Shown piece after piece: positions 10,300-25,040 of a stretch of DNA of 64,000 bases. Location of the stretch: positions 99,952 through 163,951 of the forward strand of contig JAJEKB010020704.1 of NCBI GenBank assembly GCA_022393335.1, given 5' to 3'. Position numbers and translations under genes: made by a program. Each line of letters begins with the position of its first letter. The stretch's first letter is position 1. The notes under the pieces were generated by a model. The model saw only the letters and a list, made by a program, of their open reading frames with translations, ran no database searches and was not told where the DNA came from. This stretch comes from Macrotrachela quadricornifera (lineage: Eukaryota; Rotifera; Eurotatoria; Philodinida; Philodinidae).

Positions 10300-11855
10300 T
10301 TGAATTTCAGTCCAAAAAAGAATCAACTTTGATTTAATGTTAGATGCTCAGAGACGAGTAGCTGATCAAAAACAAGAAGAACTTTTAAAATTAAATGAAA
10401 AGATAGTTATCATTTGACTTGATGTTGCTCGATTTCTTAGTACATAATCATTGACATTCCAGAGAAAGGGAAATGCAGAAGATATAGTGTGAAAAAACAG
10501 TTTCAGACAATTACATATTTTAAAAAACTCATTTCATTCTAGGAAACTTTATTGTAGCTGTTAATATGATGCGTCGATGTGATCCAGTGCTCGATCAGTG
10601 GTTCAAAGACGCCAGCTTGCGACCAAATCGTGTAAGGGCAATGTGGTGTTACCTTCTCTAAATTTCATTCAAATATATTAATTTACAATAGTTATCTTCA
10701 TCATAATTCACATAATGAATTTATTCAATTATTGGACTCTACTGTTCACAAATCTATCTTAACCCTCTCACGGCGATGTAACCCACCGGCGTGTCACGGT
10801 ATATTTTAAGAAGAAACTGTATAGAAAAGTACTTTCTTTTTCTTTCTTTCTTAGGCAGAAGATTAATCATGATGTGTCATTTACTCTGCCTCCTGTATTT
10901 TTTGTTGACACATAGTTCACTTCTCTTGGTTGTTGTTTCATGATTTTTCACAGCAACCAGTGCAGAGCTGTGAATATTGTGCGCAGATTCGTTCATTTCT
11001 TCAAGCTTCTGATCAGAGAATTTGCACTTTGTTTGGCTTATTGACTATTGTCTCTGACCAGATTTTACATTTCCAATGGCCCACCAAGCTGTAACATGAC
11101 CATACATCTTGTGTTATAATTTTCCTTGTAAATACATTAGACATTTAATTTTGCCATCCCATACATAAATTCAAATACCACTTTTTCATATCATTTTATA
11201 GTTTGTCTGAGGCATCGATAGTGTGTTGACAACGAATAAGATAAACCGATATCTTGTCTTCCTTCATTATAATTGAGGGGAGCTTTACTTTTATGGCTTT
11301 TTATTTACTCTTCCTCAGAGCATGAAGATTCAAATTACTCATATCATTTCGCAAGTTACTATCGTTTTCCGCGTCATTTACCCTAAACAGCATTGAAGTC
11401 ATCGCAGCGTTTCGGTCTTTTCCATATAAATGCAGAGCAAGAGAAAAAAAATAATGTTGTGTAAAGAAAACAGAAACTAGACTGAATCTTTGCTGCTTTA
11501 TTTCATTCTCACTCCGTCAAACATATAGGAAAAAGGGAGAAACAAATTTCAGTAAGTATTAAAATCGACGTAAAAATAGAATTCTCTGTGTTATGATGCA
11601 AACAAAACAAAAATAAATCGAGAGTCCTTCCGAATGTTACAAGAAAGATGGATATAAATCAAAAGCAAAAAGAATAAGGAATAAGTGCACATAATGAAAA
11701 GAACAAAGAATACATTTGTCAAGAGTTAATACACGTAAAAAATAAAGATTTTACAACTATTTTTTATGAAAATCGAATTGCCGTGAAAGGGTTAAAGATG
11801 CTCAGAAAGCAATGGTACATGAATCATCAGTTGAACGTAATCGGTAAGTAATCGC
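10300..11855 (+). pseudogene. hAT/DUF4371 (ZMYM-like) transposase relic, split by a TTAA element
   Basis: Fragments in order match the DUF4371 region of hAT-derived ZMYM-like proteins. First LDAQRRVADQKQEELLKLNE (about 10340-10400), then LDVARFLST…LTF (about 10420-10465). Next NFIVAVNMMRRCDPVLDQWF (about 10551-10610) and YLHHNSHNEFIQLLDSTV with KSIL (10693-10762). After an inserted element comes DAQKAMVHESSVERNR up to a GTAAGT donor at about 11848. Several in-frame stops and a frame change around the insertion make it non-functional. The block order is what identifies it: the NEFI segment normally follows the D-P-L/V-L-x segment. A 1,029-bp TTAA-flanked element interrupts it. Confidence 0.6.
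10763..11791. mobile_element. piggyBac-type non-autonomous element (TTAA target)
   Basis: Flanked by TTAA at 10759-10762 and 11792-11795. The ends are inverted: CCCTCTCACGGCGAT on the left and, read inward on the right, CCCTTTCACGGCAAT. TTAA duplication with CCC-starting ends is typical of piggyBac. No transposase frame is intact inside, so it is non-autonomous. It sits inside the hAT relic, so it is younger than that insertion. Confidence 0.8.
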
Positions 11856-11988
11856 ACTTGTATTATTGTTATAGAATCATACAGGTATTAAAGTCTCTCT
11901 CAGACATCGTACAATATGATTTGAAAGATTATTGATAGGAACCATATGCAACAATCAAACTGAATTCATTGATAACGGGTATCTCTGG

Positions 11989-12708
11989 AATAATGAACCT
12001 CTCAGTATTTTCAACATTTCTTCATTATTATACATTTGATTAAAATACTTTTTTTGTATTAAAAGATAGCGCTTGAAATTCTCTACAAAACCATATATGA
12101 CTAGGCCGAAAAACTGTTTCAAATATATTTGAAAAAGATGAAAATCAAAGACATAGAAAAGGCTGTAAAACGTAAAGGATTGAGCACCATTAATGGCCAC
12201 GTTTTGGATCCCATTTGTTATAAATCGACTGTATTAAAAAAAGAAAATATACCAAAAGATTGCAGCGTGAAAAGCTCTCCTATTTATAAAAGAACAATTG
12301 TGCAAAGATGAAATACGAAAAGGAACGAATTCATCTTATACCGAAAAAATACATCATTTTCCCATGGGCGAAATCTGATCATTCAAAAATTTGTCTGTTT
12401 TGAAACCGAGAAGCGCAACTAGAAGACAAGCAATTTCTTCTAAATTGTATGGCTTTTCATGCTGCATCTTTTAATATATTTTGCTTTTCTAATAGAACAA
12501 AGTAAGTAATTGAAAAATTGGATGCAAAGCGCCACCAGTGATGCCGCTCAATTCTTTACATTTTACAGCTTTTTTCAAATATATTTAAAGCAGTTTTTCG
12601 GCTTAGTCATATGCGGTTTTGTAGAGAATTTCAAGCGCTATCTTTTAATAAAAAAAAGTGTTTTAATTAAAGGAATAATAGTGAAAAAATACTGAGAGGT
12701 TCATTATA
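11989..12708. mobile_element. inverted-repeat (foldback) element with about 200-bp arms
   Basis: The left arm (about 11989-12200) and right arm (about 12530-12708) are inverted copies. Shared landmarks are the outer TAATGAACCTCTCAGTATTT, the GATAGCGCTTGAAATTCTCT segment and TCAAATATATTT. About 330 bp of unique DNA lies between. Open frames in the arms are shadows of each other and are not called. Confidence 0.8.
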
Positions 12709-13300
12709 CCTGAAACACCTGATAGTTGAGTGAATCTGTGAAAATTTTTCAAAAATTCACAGCTAATAATTTAGTCAAGTGCGATTTATTATTCCAGAGC
12801 TTAAAACTAAAGTTTTGTATCTTTTAAAATGGTTCATTAAATATGAGGTCAACAAAATTAAGGAAAACGCTTATTGATACAATAATTAAACACAGCAAGT
12901 GTCAACACACATATAGGATACAGATGCAAATGTGAATAATGATTACAATGAGACAAACAATTAGAACTACATTGTTAAGTAATATTAAAATTTCATTTAC
13001 TTATTTGATGCATTGGTGTCTGAAATACTATGATAAAGTGGCAATTTAAAACTTCCGTTAAATTTTTAACGAATTCTTAAATCATGTATTAAGAGACTAA
13101 AAACGTACATCTCTTTTTTTGGGTTATTTTTCTCGTAATTGTAAGAGACGAATATTTCGTTAGATTTTAAAGAAAGTATAATATATTTTCAGCACATGCT
13201 CCGCTGCTATTTGTTTAACGTTACAAGATCAATCATACTTATGACTCAGGTATGCAGAAAAGAAAGGAAGAAAAATAAAGAAATGTGTGGTGATGATGAT
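12709..13300. other. AT-rich DNA, nothing seen
   Basis: No gene, inverted repeat or microsatellite of note. Confidence 0.5.
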
Positions 13301-13860
13301 CATAGGCGGCGGATCATGGAGGCTCGTGAGGCTTGAGCCTTACCTGTTTTTGGCGTGTAGAGGCTCAGCCGCGCCTGAATTATGATTTCGATATTTAATC
13401 ACATAACGGTTTAGACTTATTATATCATATGGATTTTATTTTTGTGCAAAGATTCAAGCTTTAAATTTTTTTATCTATTATGACAAAGAAAACTAAGAAA
13501 CTAGACAACAGCAATTCCACTAACTGCATCTTTATGGTTGATAGCGACACCTTTCATCTTGTTTACACGAAATGATATACGTGCTAGACCAAACATAGAA
13601 CTATATGATCAATAAGTACCAAAACTAATCATATTCAAACGCTCATAGGCGGCGGACCTGTAGGCTCATAAGGCTTCAAAGCCTTACCCGAACTGGATAC
13701 CAGAGATGTGCACCGCACCTAAAAGATCAGGCGGAGGCGGTGCGGAAGGAAGGCGGGAATCTTAAAATTATGGCGGATGCGGCCACTGCCAAGGAGCTTT
13801 TTGTAGGGTGCGGAGGGACCGGTCGCCGGGCGGCCACCTCATAAGAACTGGAGAAATCCA
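13301..13860. repeat. two related GGCGGCGGA-headed repeats and a GC-rich patch
   Basis: CATAGGCGGCGGA occurs at about 13302 and 13643, each time followed by ...GGCTC.T.AGGCTT..AGCCTTACC. The first copy looks closed by CAGCCGCGCCTG about 70 bp on, making a small palindromic unit. The second runs into a patch (about 13720-13845) far richer in G+C than anything near it. A third related end, AGCCTTACCTGATTT...CCGCCGCTCCTGG, lies at 14997-15032. Element boundaries are unclear. Confidence 0.5.
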
Positions 13861-15114
13861 TTATACTAATTTTTTTTCAAATTTATTACACTATAATATT
13901 GCTTAACACATAAAGAGCCACTTATTAACACTCAAATCTGAATCACAACATAAAATTGAATGGATTATGAAAGGATATCCTGCTTAGCAAAATTTATCTA
14001 GACATATACGCATTGATATGCTACTACTTTCCATGTTAACTTATTTTACACTTTAATTTGTACAAATTGAAGTTTTGAATGATTTCAAAAATTAATATTC
14101 TTTCAGAAGAAATTGATCATATTCAGAGATAGATTTAATATCGAAATGACTTTTAATAAAGATTGTTTACTATTTATTCTTTTCATTCAATTCAAAAGTC
14201 TCAAATTAAGGTAGTAAAGCTAATAGTATCTTAGACTAAATGACTCTAGCGATGAATTCATTTATTTTCGTTAGTTTTCAACATTTGATGGTGATTCGTT
14301 TTTCAAGGATTGCTGCTGTAGTCTTTACGAAACATACTTTTAGGCTAGACAAAAAAAGGCGAAAGTGCAGTATCGAATATCACGGTTTACAATATGAAAT
14401 TCTCGGTAGAACATGTAAATGAAGCTTTTTGGGTTATATTTATACAGATAGTCAGATTCTATCATAAAATCATTAAAAATTTTAGCTACAGATAGATATT
14501 TAGACCTTAAAAATAAAAACCAGAGAAAAGCGTAGTGGTGAGAAAACATGAGACCAAAACGATAAAAAACATAGCGAATATCCCAAAATAGAGGTGATGT
14601 TCGACATTTTTGCCCAAAGTTAAAAAAAGAAAGACGAGCGTGTCGTAATCACCGTACTGTAGTTAAAACTACCATCGAGCCATATTTGATTTTAGACAGC
14701 ACTTGTATGGATAAGTTTTTGCTATATTCTTTTATATTTCTTGTGATTATCATTAAACATGTATGTCGTTCAAAAAAACAAGTTACACAAAAAAAATGAT
14801 TTTTTTGCTATGAAATTTTTATACTTGGTAAAGATTAACAAGTCCTTGTCATCAACAATAGAGGAAACCAGCACAGTATTTTTTATAATACCAAAATAAT
14901 TAAATAATCAAAAACGATTTACTCTTTAAATCTATTTTACTCTATTTCAAGGTAATACGTAGAAGTTTTGTAGAGTAACCAACTATCTTATACTGAGCCT
15001 TACCTGATTTGAAAACGTTCCGCCGCTCCTGGCGATGATAACATTTTTTGCTTCTTTTCTATTTAACTTAATCGCATTGTAAGACATACTATGTCGCATC
15101 ATGTGATTACGTCA
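13861..15114. other. AT-rich DNA
   Basis: No gene supported. It ends with the GGCGGCGGA-family fragment at 14997-15032. Confidence 0.4.
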
Positions 15115-16076
15115 AGCAGAATTGGTGTACTGATCAATATTGTTGATTCTTCTCACACGTTATTCAAGAATAAATCGAGACACTAAAAATTTTTTTCTGT
15201 CAATAACTATTATTATGTCGGGACTGCTCAGAGTGTTCGTTTGTCTTCTTCTCGAATGGCAAAACGCTAATCGTTTGATAAAACTGCTGATTAACGTTTT
15301 ACATAATCAGTTAGTTTCAAAGCCTAGCAATATATTAAGAATGATCATTCCATGCTGTTTATACACTATTGAAAATAATTTTAACCTTATCGCCTTTTCA
15401 TATCTGAAAGCACCATCATACAACACTATCCTACACATACAACTGGTAAGTTGTTTTTTGAGTTTGTGCACCTTAGGATACAGACCAAATCTTCTTCGAA
15501 GCATTTCTTGTGTAATTTTGATAATTGGTCTCGCTCTTATTCGAGTATCATTGTCCTTTGAAGAATTGTTGGGTTTTACTATAGTTTGTCTTGGAGCGGT
15601 AACAAATAGTCTTCCATTAGTTTTCTTTGAAAAATATGTGTGCACATGGGTAACCAGTCTATTTGGATGAAAAAGATCAAGTTTGATCTGTTCCAGATAA
15701 TATTTGGACTTCTATTTGTGTCTATCGTCGATGAAAAATCTGTCGTGGCTAGAGGATTTTTCCAAAACCACACACTTCTCATTAGATAATCGTCGTTTTA
15801 CAAGCAACTACCAATTTTGTTTATATTGCAGTGTTGAAATTCAAGGACGAAATTCTCTATTCTTTAGCCAACTGTCTCATACTTGCTTTTACTGTGTTAG
15901 TGTCCTATTTCATTTTACATGACTTTGAACTTTCCTATATTTTCCTTGCAGGTTCATTATTCATCACCATTAGTGTTTTTCTCATTGTGCCTTTTCTCAC
16001 TGCATGTCTTCTTCACTTTTCGCAGGTTTTTAAGAGAACTTCGACCCAATCTGCCAATCACAATCATATAACATGA
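15115..16076 (+). pseudogene. nucleotide-sugar transporter (SLC35A-type), broken
   Basis: Three segments in different frames line up in order with SLC35A transporters, multi-pass Golgi proteins that exchange UDP- or CMP-sugars for the nucleotide monophosphate. Segment 1 (about 15140-15655) has the TRYSR block and the Pro-x-x-x-Tyr-Thr-x-x-Asn-Asn type helix (IIPCCLYTIENNFNLIAF). It continues through the AFSYLKAPSYN region to FFEKY. Segment 2 (15655-15790) is shifted one base, with SIWMKK, IFGLLFVSIVD and GFFQNH. Segment 3 (15831-16076) follows a TTGCAG acceptor and encodes LKFKDEI and two C-terminal helices. An in-frame TGA stands at 15131, just before segment 1, and no ATG is available there. 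One frameshift around 15651 plus the missing start suggest a pseudogene, unless these are assembly errors. The last intron's donor is not clear. Confidence 0.75.
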
Positions 16077-16375
16077 ACTTCTGCATTAAGGCTTTAAATA
16101 AATTTGAAACTAAACTGAAAAGTTCTCTTTATTATTTCCTATTTTAATTGTCACACTTCTACGAAGCATAAGGATCGGGTACAATGTATTATAGAAAGCA
16201 TAATTAAATACACTTACTGGAACTGACATCTACATGAAGATATTGATGGATAAACTATCATTACCAATACATTGATTATATGTTCCTTTCTACCTTTTGT
16301 TATTGTTCCGATCAATGATATATTTATACGATTGTCGTGAAAATCCGTGCAACTCATATAGATGGCTGCAAATAT

Positions 16376-16955
16376 CATTATTTCAAAATAGATTAAGTAT
16401 TCAGTTTGATACCGAATGAAAGCTCATCAAAATCAAGATTTATTGATAGTAAATAGTCAGTGTTATTAAAACGTTTTAGTATTAAACCTACGAAAGTCTT
16501 GAAAATGTAACACTTTTTTTAGGCAGAAAAATAAAGTGCTAGTAACTTCAATTTGAAATAAACATTTTTACATGGTTTGATAGAGCTCGTCCAGCTCTAT
16601 AAAATTGTATAAAGTAAATTTTTTAAGCCTCTTTTTTTAGATAAAACACTGAAAGATCTATCTAAAAAATATTGAGAAATTCATTTTTTTATGCTGATGT
16701 AAAAACATTTGATTCTTCCATGAAATTAGCTTTTTTCTTCGTTATTTTCAAACCATGTAAAAATGTTCATTTCATATTGAAGTTACTAGCACTTTATTTT
16801 TCTACCTAAAGAAAGTGTCGCATTTCCAAAACTTTCTTTAGTTCGATACTAAAACGTTTTAATAATAACATTCACTATTCTCTGCCAATAAATCTTGATT
16901 TTGACGAACATTCATCTAGTATCAAATTCATTACTAAATCTATGTTGGAATAATG
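16376..16955. mobile_element. MITE with about 200-bp inverted arms
   Basis: The left arm (16376-16590) and right arm (16740-16955) are inverted copies: outer CATTATTTCAAAATAGATT with a matching AATCTATGTTGGAATAATG, then AAAACGTTTTA, then AAAGTGCTAGTAACTTCAAT and CATTTTTACATGGTTTGA. The centre is a short AT-rich loop. No coding capacity. Confidence 0.8.
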
Positions 16956-19219
16956 TTATTTTCAACCATTTATATAAGCTGCACTGATTTTCTAGACAAG
17001 CGTATACCACCATCTTCTTACAGAGCTTATTGAATCACAATGTCATTTTAGGTGTTGACAACATATTTTGTTTGTGCAAAAAATGTAGCACGTTAAATAT
17101 GTACAATCATCACGGATAATATGTTCATAACTTTTCATGATTATGACGCAATTTCAACTGTTTTTTTCAGAATGACAGCTATTCTCCTTCTGTATAAAAC
17201 TATGCTTCAACATCGTCATAAGGAAAAACAAAATCTGTATTGTTATAAATACATGTTTTCTCGTATGAAAACAGACGTCAATCTTTATTCTTCAGCCAAC
17301 TTTCTCTTTTTTCTGAATAAAAAAATATTAATCAAGTTTAGTCGTTTTTATTAATTTTCTCCTTTTTTCCATATATTATAGTAAATATCAGAAATGTCAC
17401 GGAAGTTTTAACAAAATATTTACACAAAATTTTCCTATTTTTTATTGGATTAGGGATTTTTACAAAAATGCACGGATTGTCTGACAACGCTTATTAACTT
17501 TGCTGTTATATATATATATATATGAACCAACTTACAGAAGCACATATCTTCTTGCAAGGAAAGTTAGCAGCCAATTCGAGTATTTTCCATAACGATTCGC
17601 TTTAGCGTCTAGATCACAAAAGATAAGTAGTAAGTCATCTACATCTCAACGAGCTCTATCCAATGATAGTAAACAATCCTTAAAAGAACTCTACTCGAAC
17701 CTGAAAAAAATCAAAATCATCCAAAAGATTCATAGGACATCACTGGTGTTCTTTATCAAATTTATGGGGATTTGTCTCACTACATAAGTCTCTTATAAGT
17801 ATTTAGAAGGGCCAAAATCCTGCCAAATCATGTTTTCATTAGTAATACTTATGCTGATTCGCTCGACAGCTCAAGCCACCTGCTAGAACCACACACATTG
17901 ATACATAATATTATGCTCTGTCAAAGCATGTATGGCTTGCATACCTCATCATAAATGTAATATCACTTTCATACGTAAAACTTTGGAAAATATTGGAATA
18001 GTTAGCATTTCCGATAGATATTCGCCATGCCTATACATTGAAAGACATAAGTCAGGGCGAATGATACACCAATCAATGGACGATCTCAAGCTTTATTGAA
18101 TGGCTTGTGGCTTGAAGAGCTTATTAGAAATACAGTATCGTATTCCTTGTGTAAAAGGTAGCTAAGGTTACTCTACAGACGAGTTATTCAGTTGCATAAG
18201 TTGCCCCTCAATTATGTGTCAAGGGGTCAAATGTTGGGAGCTAGTTGTTATATCGAATAGATGAAATGCATGTTGCGTTTCTGTTGATATATATATATAT
18301 GAAAGTATTAAAATAATTTTTTTTTTAATTAAAGTGTAGAAGTCATTTGTTTGATATAATGCAGCGGATGCGACAGTGTGCAGTGTGAAAAAGATGTAGT
18401 AATTTTTTACCTCTCTGGATAAGTTTGACATTTTGCTGCCGAAAGAGTTAGCAGGATTTTTTATTACCGATTTGTATCCTCTTCGTTCGAATTATGCTTG
18501 ACATATTCGTAAGAGGTCCCATGTGTGGCCTTCTGACTTGTCTGAAAAAACTGATTGCTTTCTATACATATTAAGCTTTTTCTTAGATATATAATTCGGA
18601 ATATTGACCATATTCAGCTTATAGTATATTGATATTTAGCTGTGTTTTATGTCTGTAGCCCAAATTAGCTTCCCATTCGCACAGATAATAGAGCACCACG
18701 TTCAATGACCGATCTTTTATGCATTTCCTTGTGCTATGCTATTCATGGTTTGTACTATTGGACCCCGCTTACTCATTGATACAATCATACGGATTGTCCA
18801 AAAACAAAAATCAGCTACTTCCATTATATATTAAAAACTCACAACACTTACAAGATTATCCGCATTCCTTGAAAGTTAAGGCCTTCAAACTACGCTTCGA
18901 TTTCCCAATATCTTTCTTTCACTATGATCAAGAAAATTATGCACTTGAGTGCAGACACATAATCTGTCCATCACTCCATAGAGTTTCCAATTCTCCATCA
19001 TTTGGTATATGACTCATCAGTGGCTTATGTCCCTGAATGAGGATGAGGGTGAATATGTTAACTTTTGAGTTTCAACTTGAAGCTTGATATACATATATAT
19101 ATATGCAAAATTCTTCCTAATCACATTCACACCTATACCTATTTGCATTTCCCAGGTTTGTTTTAGATAAAGTTAGCGTGTAGACAGGTTAAGTATTTCT
19201 AAGAAGAACTAATAATAGA
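16956..19219. other. AT-rich intergenic DNA
   Basis: No gene supported. TA-dinucleotide runs occur at about 17508-17522, 18286-18300 and 19090-19103. Open frames at 17121 and 18719 lack recognisable motifs. The last 150 bp are the 5' region of the CMIP-like gene. Confidence 0.5.
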
Positions 19220-23347
<4,128 letters not shown>

Positions 23348-25020
23348 AAAAAAAATCATTCTTTATTTTTTTGCTTGTTGTTATAACCGTAATCTTCGAA
23401 TGATAACTTTCATGTTTTTGTACATTACATATATGATCATAGATGCATTCAACTAAATATTAGTTTTTTTCTTGTGCTTTATTCACTAGTTTTTGTTGTT
23501 AAATATCACTAAAGATTTTAATGAATAAATTTTTGCCATATGAAAAAGATAATGTTTAAAGGATATAAATCGCGTGAGTAACAAATCCATATTTTTCATG
23601 TTTCATTTTAGAAGGAATAAACAAGCGAAAACTAATTAAAATAACAAATAAAAAAAGCATTCTTACTATATGTGAAAACATCGATTTCATCTGCTGTTTT
23701 AATAAATATGTACTTGACAACGACTTTAAACATCATTAAGAATGGTTGCATAATTTTTCCTTGAAACAAATATGATCATTAAATCCTTTGTCCCCAGACA
23801 ACCAGTACGAGTTCAGTCATTCTTATTCTATTAATCATACACTGGGTCTACGAAAATTGTTTGAACGAAAAATGATTGATAAGAAAATTAGTCGCTATGC
23901 ACATTAATCTACACATTCATAACTGTAAGGGAGTTTGAAAAATTTGCGCCTGTTAAAACGCGAAAATTCGAGCATTTTTGACTACCTGAGTTATGAACCT
24001 TTCTCTAATAAATGAACTCAGTCCGTTTCTGTAGACTATGTTTTTCGAAGTATATATGACCTAAGAACTCTACAGGAAAGCCTTATGAGGAAAAATGTCT
24101 GTTACCACTGTGATCAGCTCGCCGAGCTCTATCGACTAGTATAACTTTCCTTTGAATCCGAGATTAACACTTGTCGAAGTTCCCTATAGAGTGACTTTAG
24201 ATCTTCTCTATTCAAACTTAAGTTAAATCTCGTCATGGTTCCACACTCGACAAAAACTAAAATTTTGTCTTGCAGTTATCAACTACCTTGAAATTACACA
24301 ACTTGAGAATCGTTCGTCAGTGGTGTGATATTCTACAAGGCAATCTCTATCTCGGTTAGTTCTACAAGGTTGAAACGAAGTTGTGCAAAGTCGAAGCCTT
24401 TCTTATCACTGGCGAACGAAAAGCCGTTTGCTTGCTGTTCGCAACCACGTAGAACAAGAGATTGCACCGGTGAGATAAGCATTTTTACTTTTGATGTTCT
24501 GTTGTCAGCTATCGATACGTCGAAACTACACTTGCTGACAAACATTCTCTTCTGTTGATACTTGAAATGCAGTTCTGACATCTGTCATGCATTTGACTTC
24601 ACCATTTTCTCTCACTTTTCGATCTTAAAATATTCTTGTTAATAGATCTTTAATAACTGTTTTGATTAGTTTGGTGTCCGAGTTTCTCATATGTGAGAAC
24701 TTGACTAAAGTCACTTCTGCTGAAGAAATAGTCACTTGAAAAATGAGATCATTTTCCTATGTCTATCTTCAACATCAGTTCTATGTGAGCTTGAGATTCA
24801 TAAATGCTAATAATTCTATTATGCTCAGAAAAGATTTCAGAATAGAGAGATCAGTCATTTTACATGGATTTTTTTTAATAAAAATAGGACAATAACTTGG
24901 AAGTCATATCATATTGTATACATGTACCCCACTAATACTATCAACAGGTTATGCTGATACTATCCTTTTAGTATATATCGTTAGGAATCTGAGCGGAATT
25001 AATTGGTTTTGTTTTCTTTA
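23348..25020. other. intergenic DNA
   Basis: AT-rich with a slightly richer patch at 24240-24620, where both strands hold open frames of about 80 codons. Neither shows a domain, so no gene is called. The region just before 25021 is the 5' flank of the caspase-like gene. Confidence 0.4.
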
Positions 25021-25040
25021 GATCAACATCAACCCATAGA

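Noticed and set aside
18719..19012. 97-codon open frame upstream of CMIP
   Set aside because: No recognisable domain and no splice continuity into the CMIP exons.
24325..24581. Open frames of about 80 codons on both strands
   Set aside because: Neither shows a domain, signal peptide or splice context; kept as intergenic.
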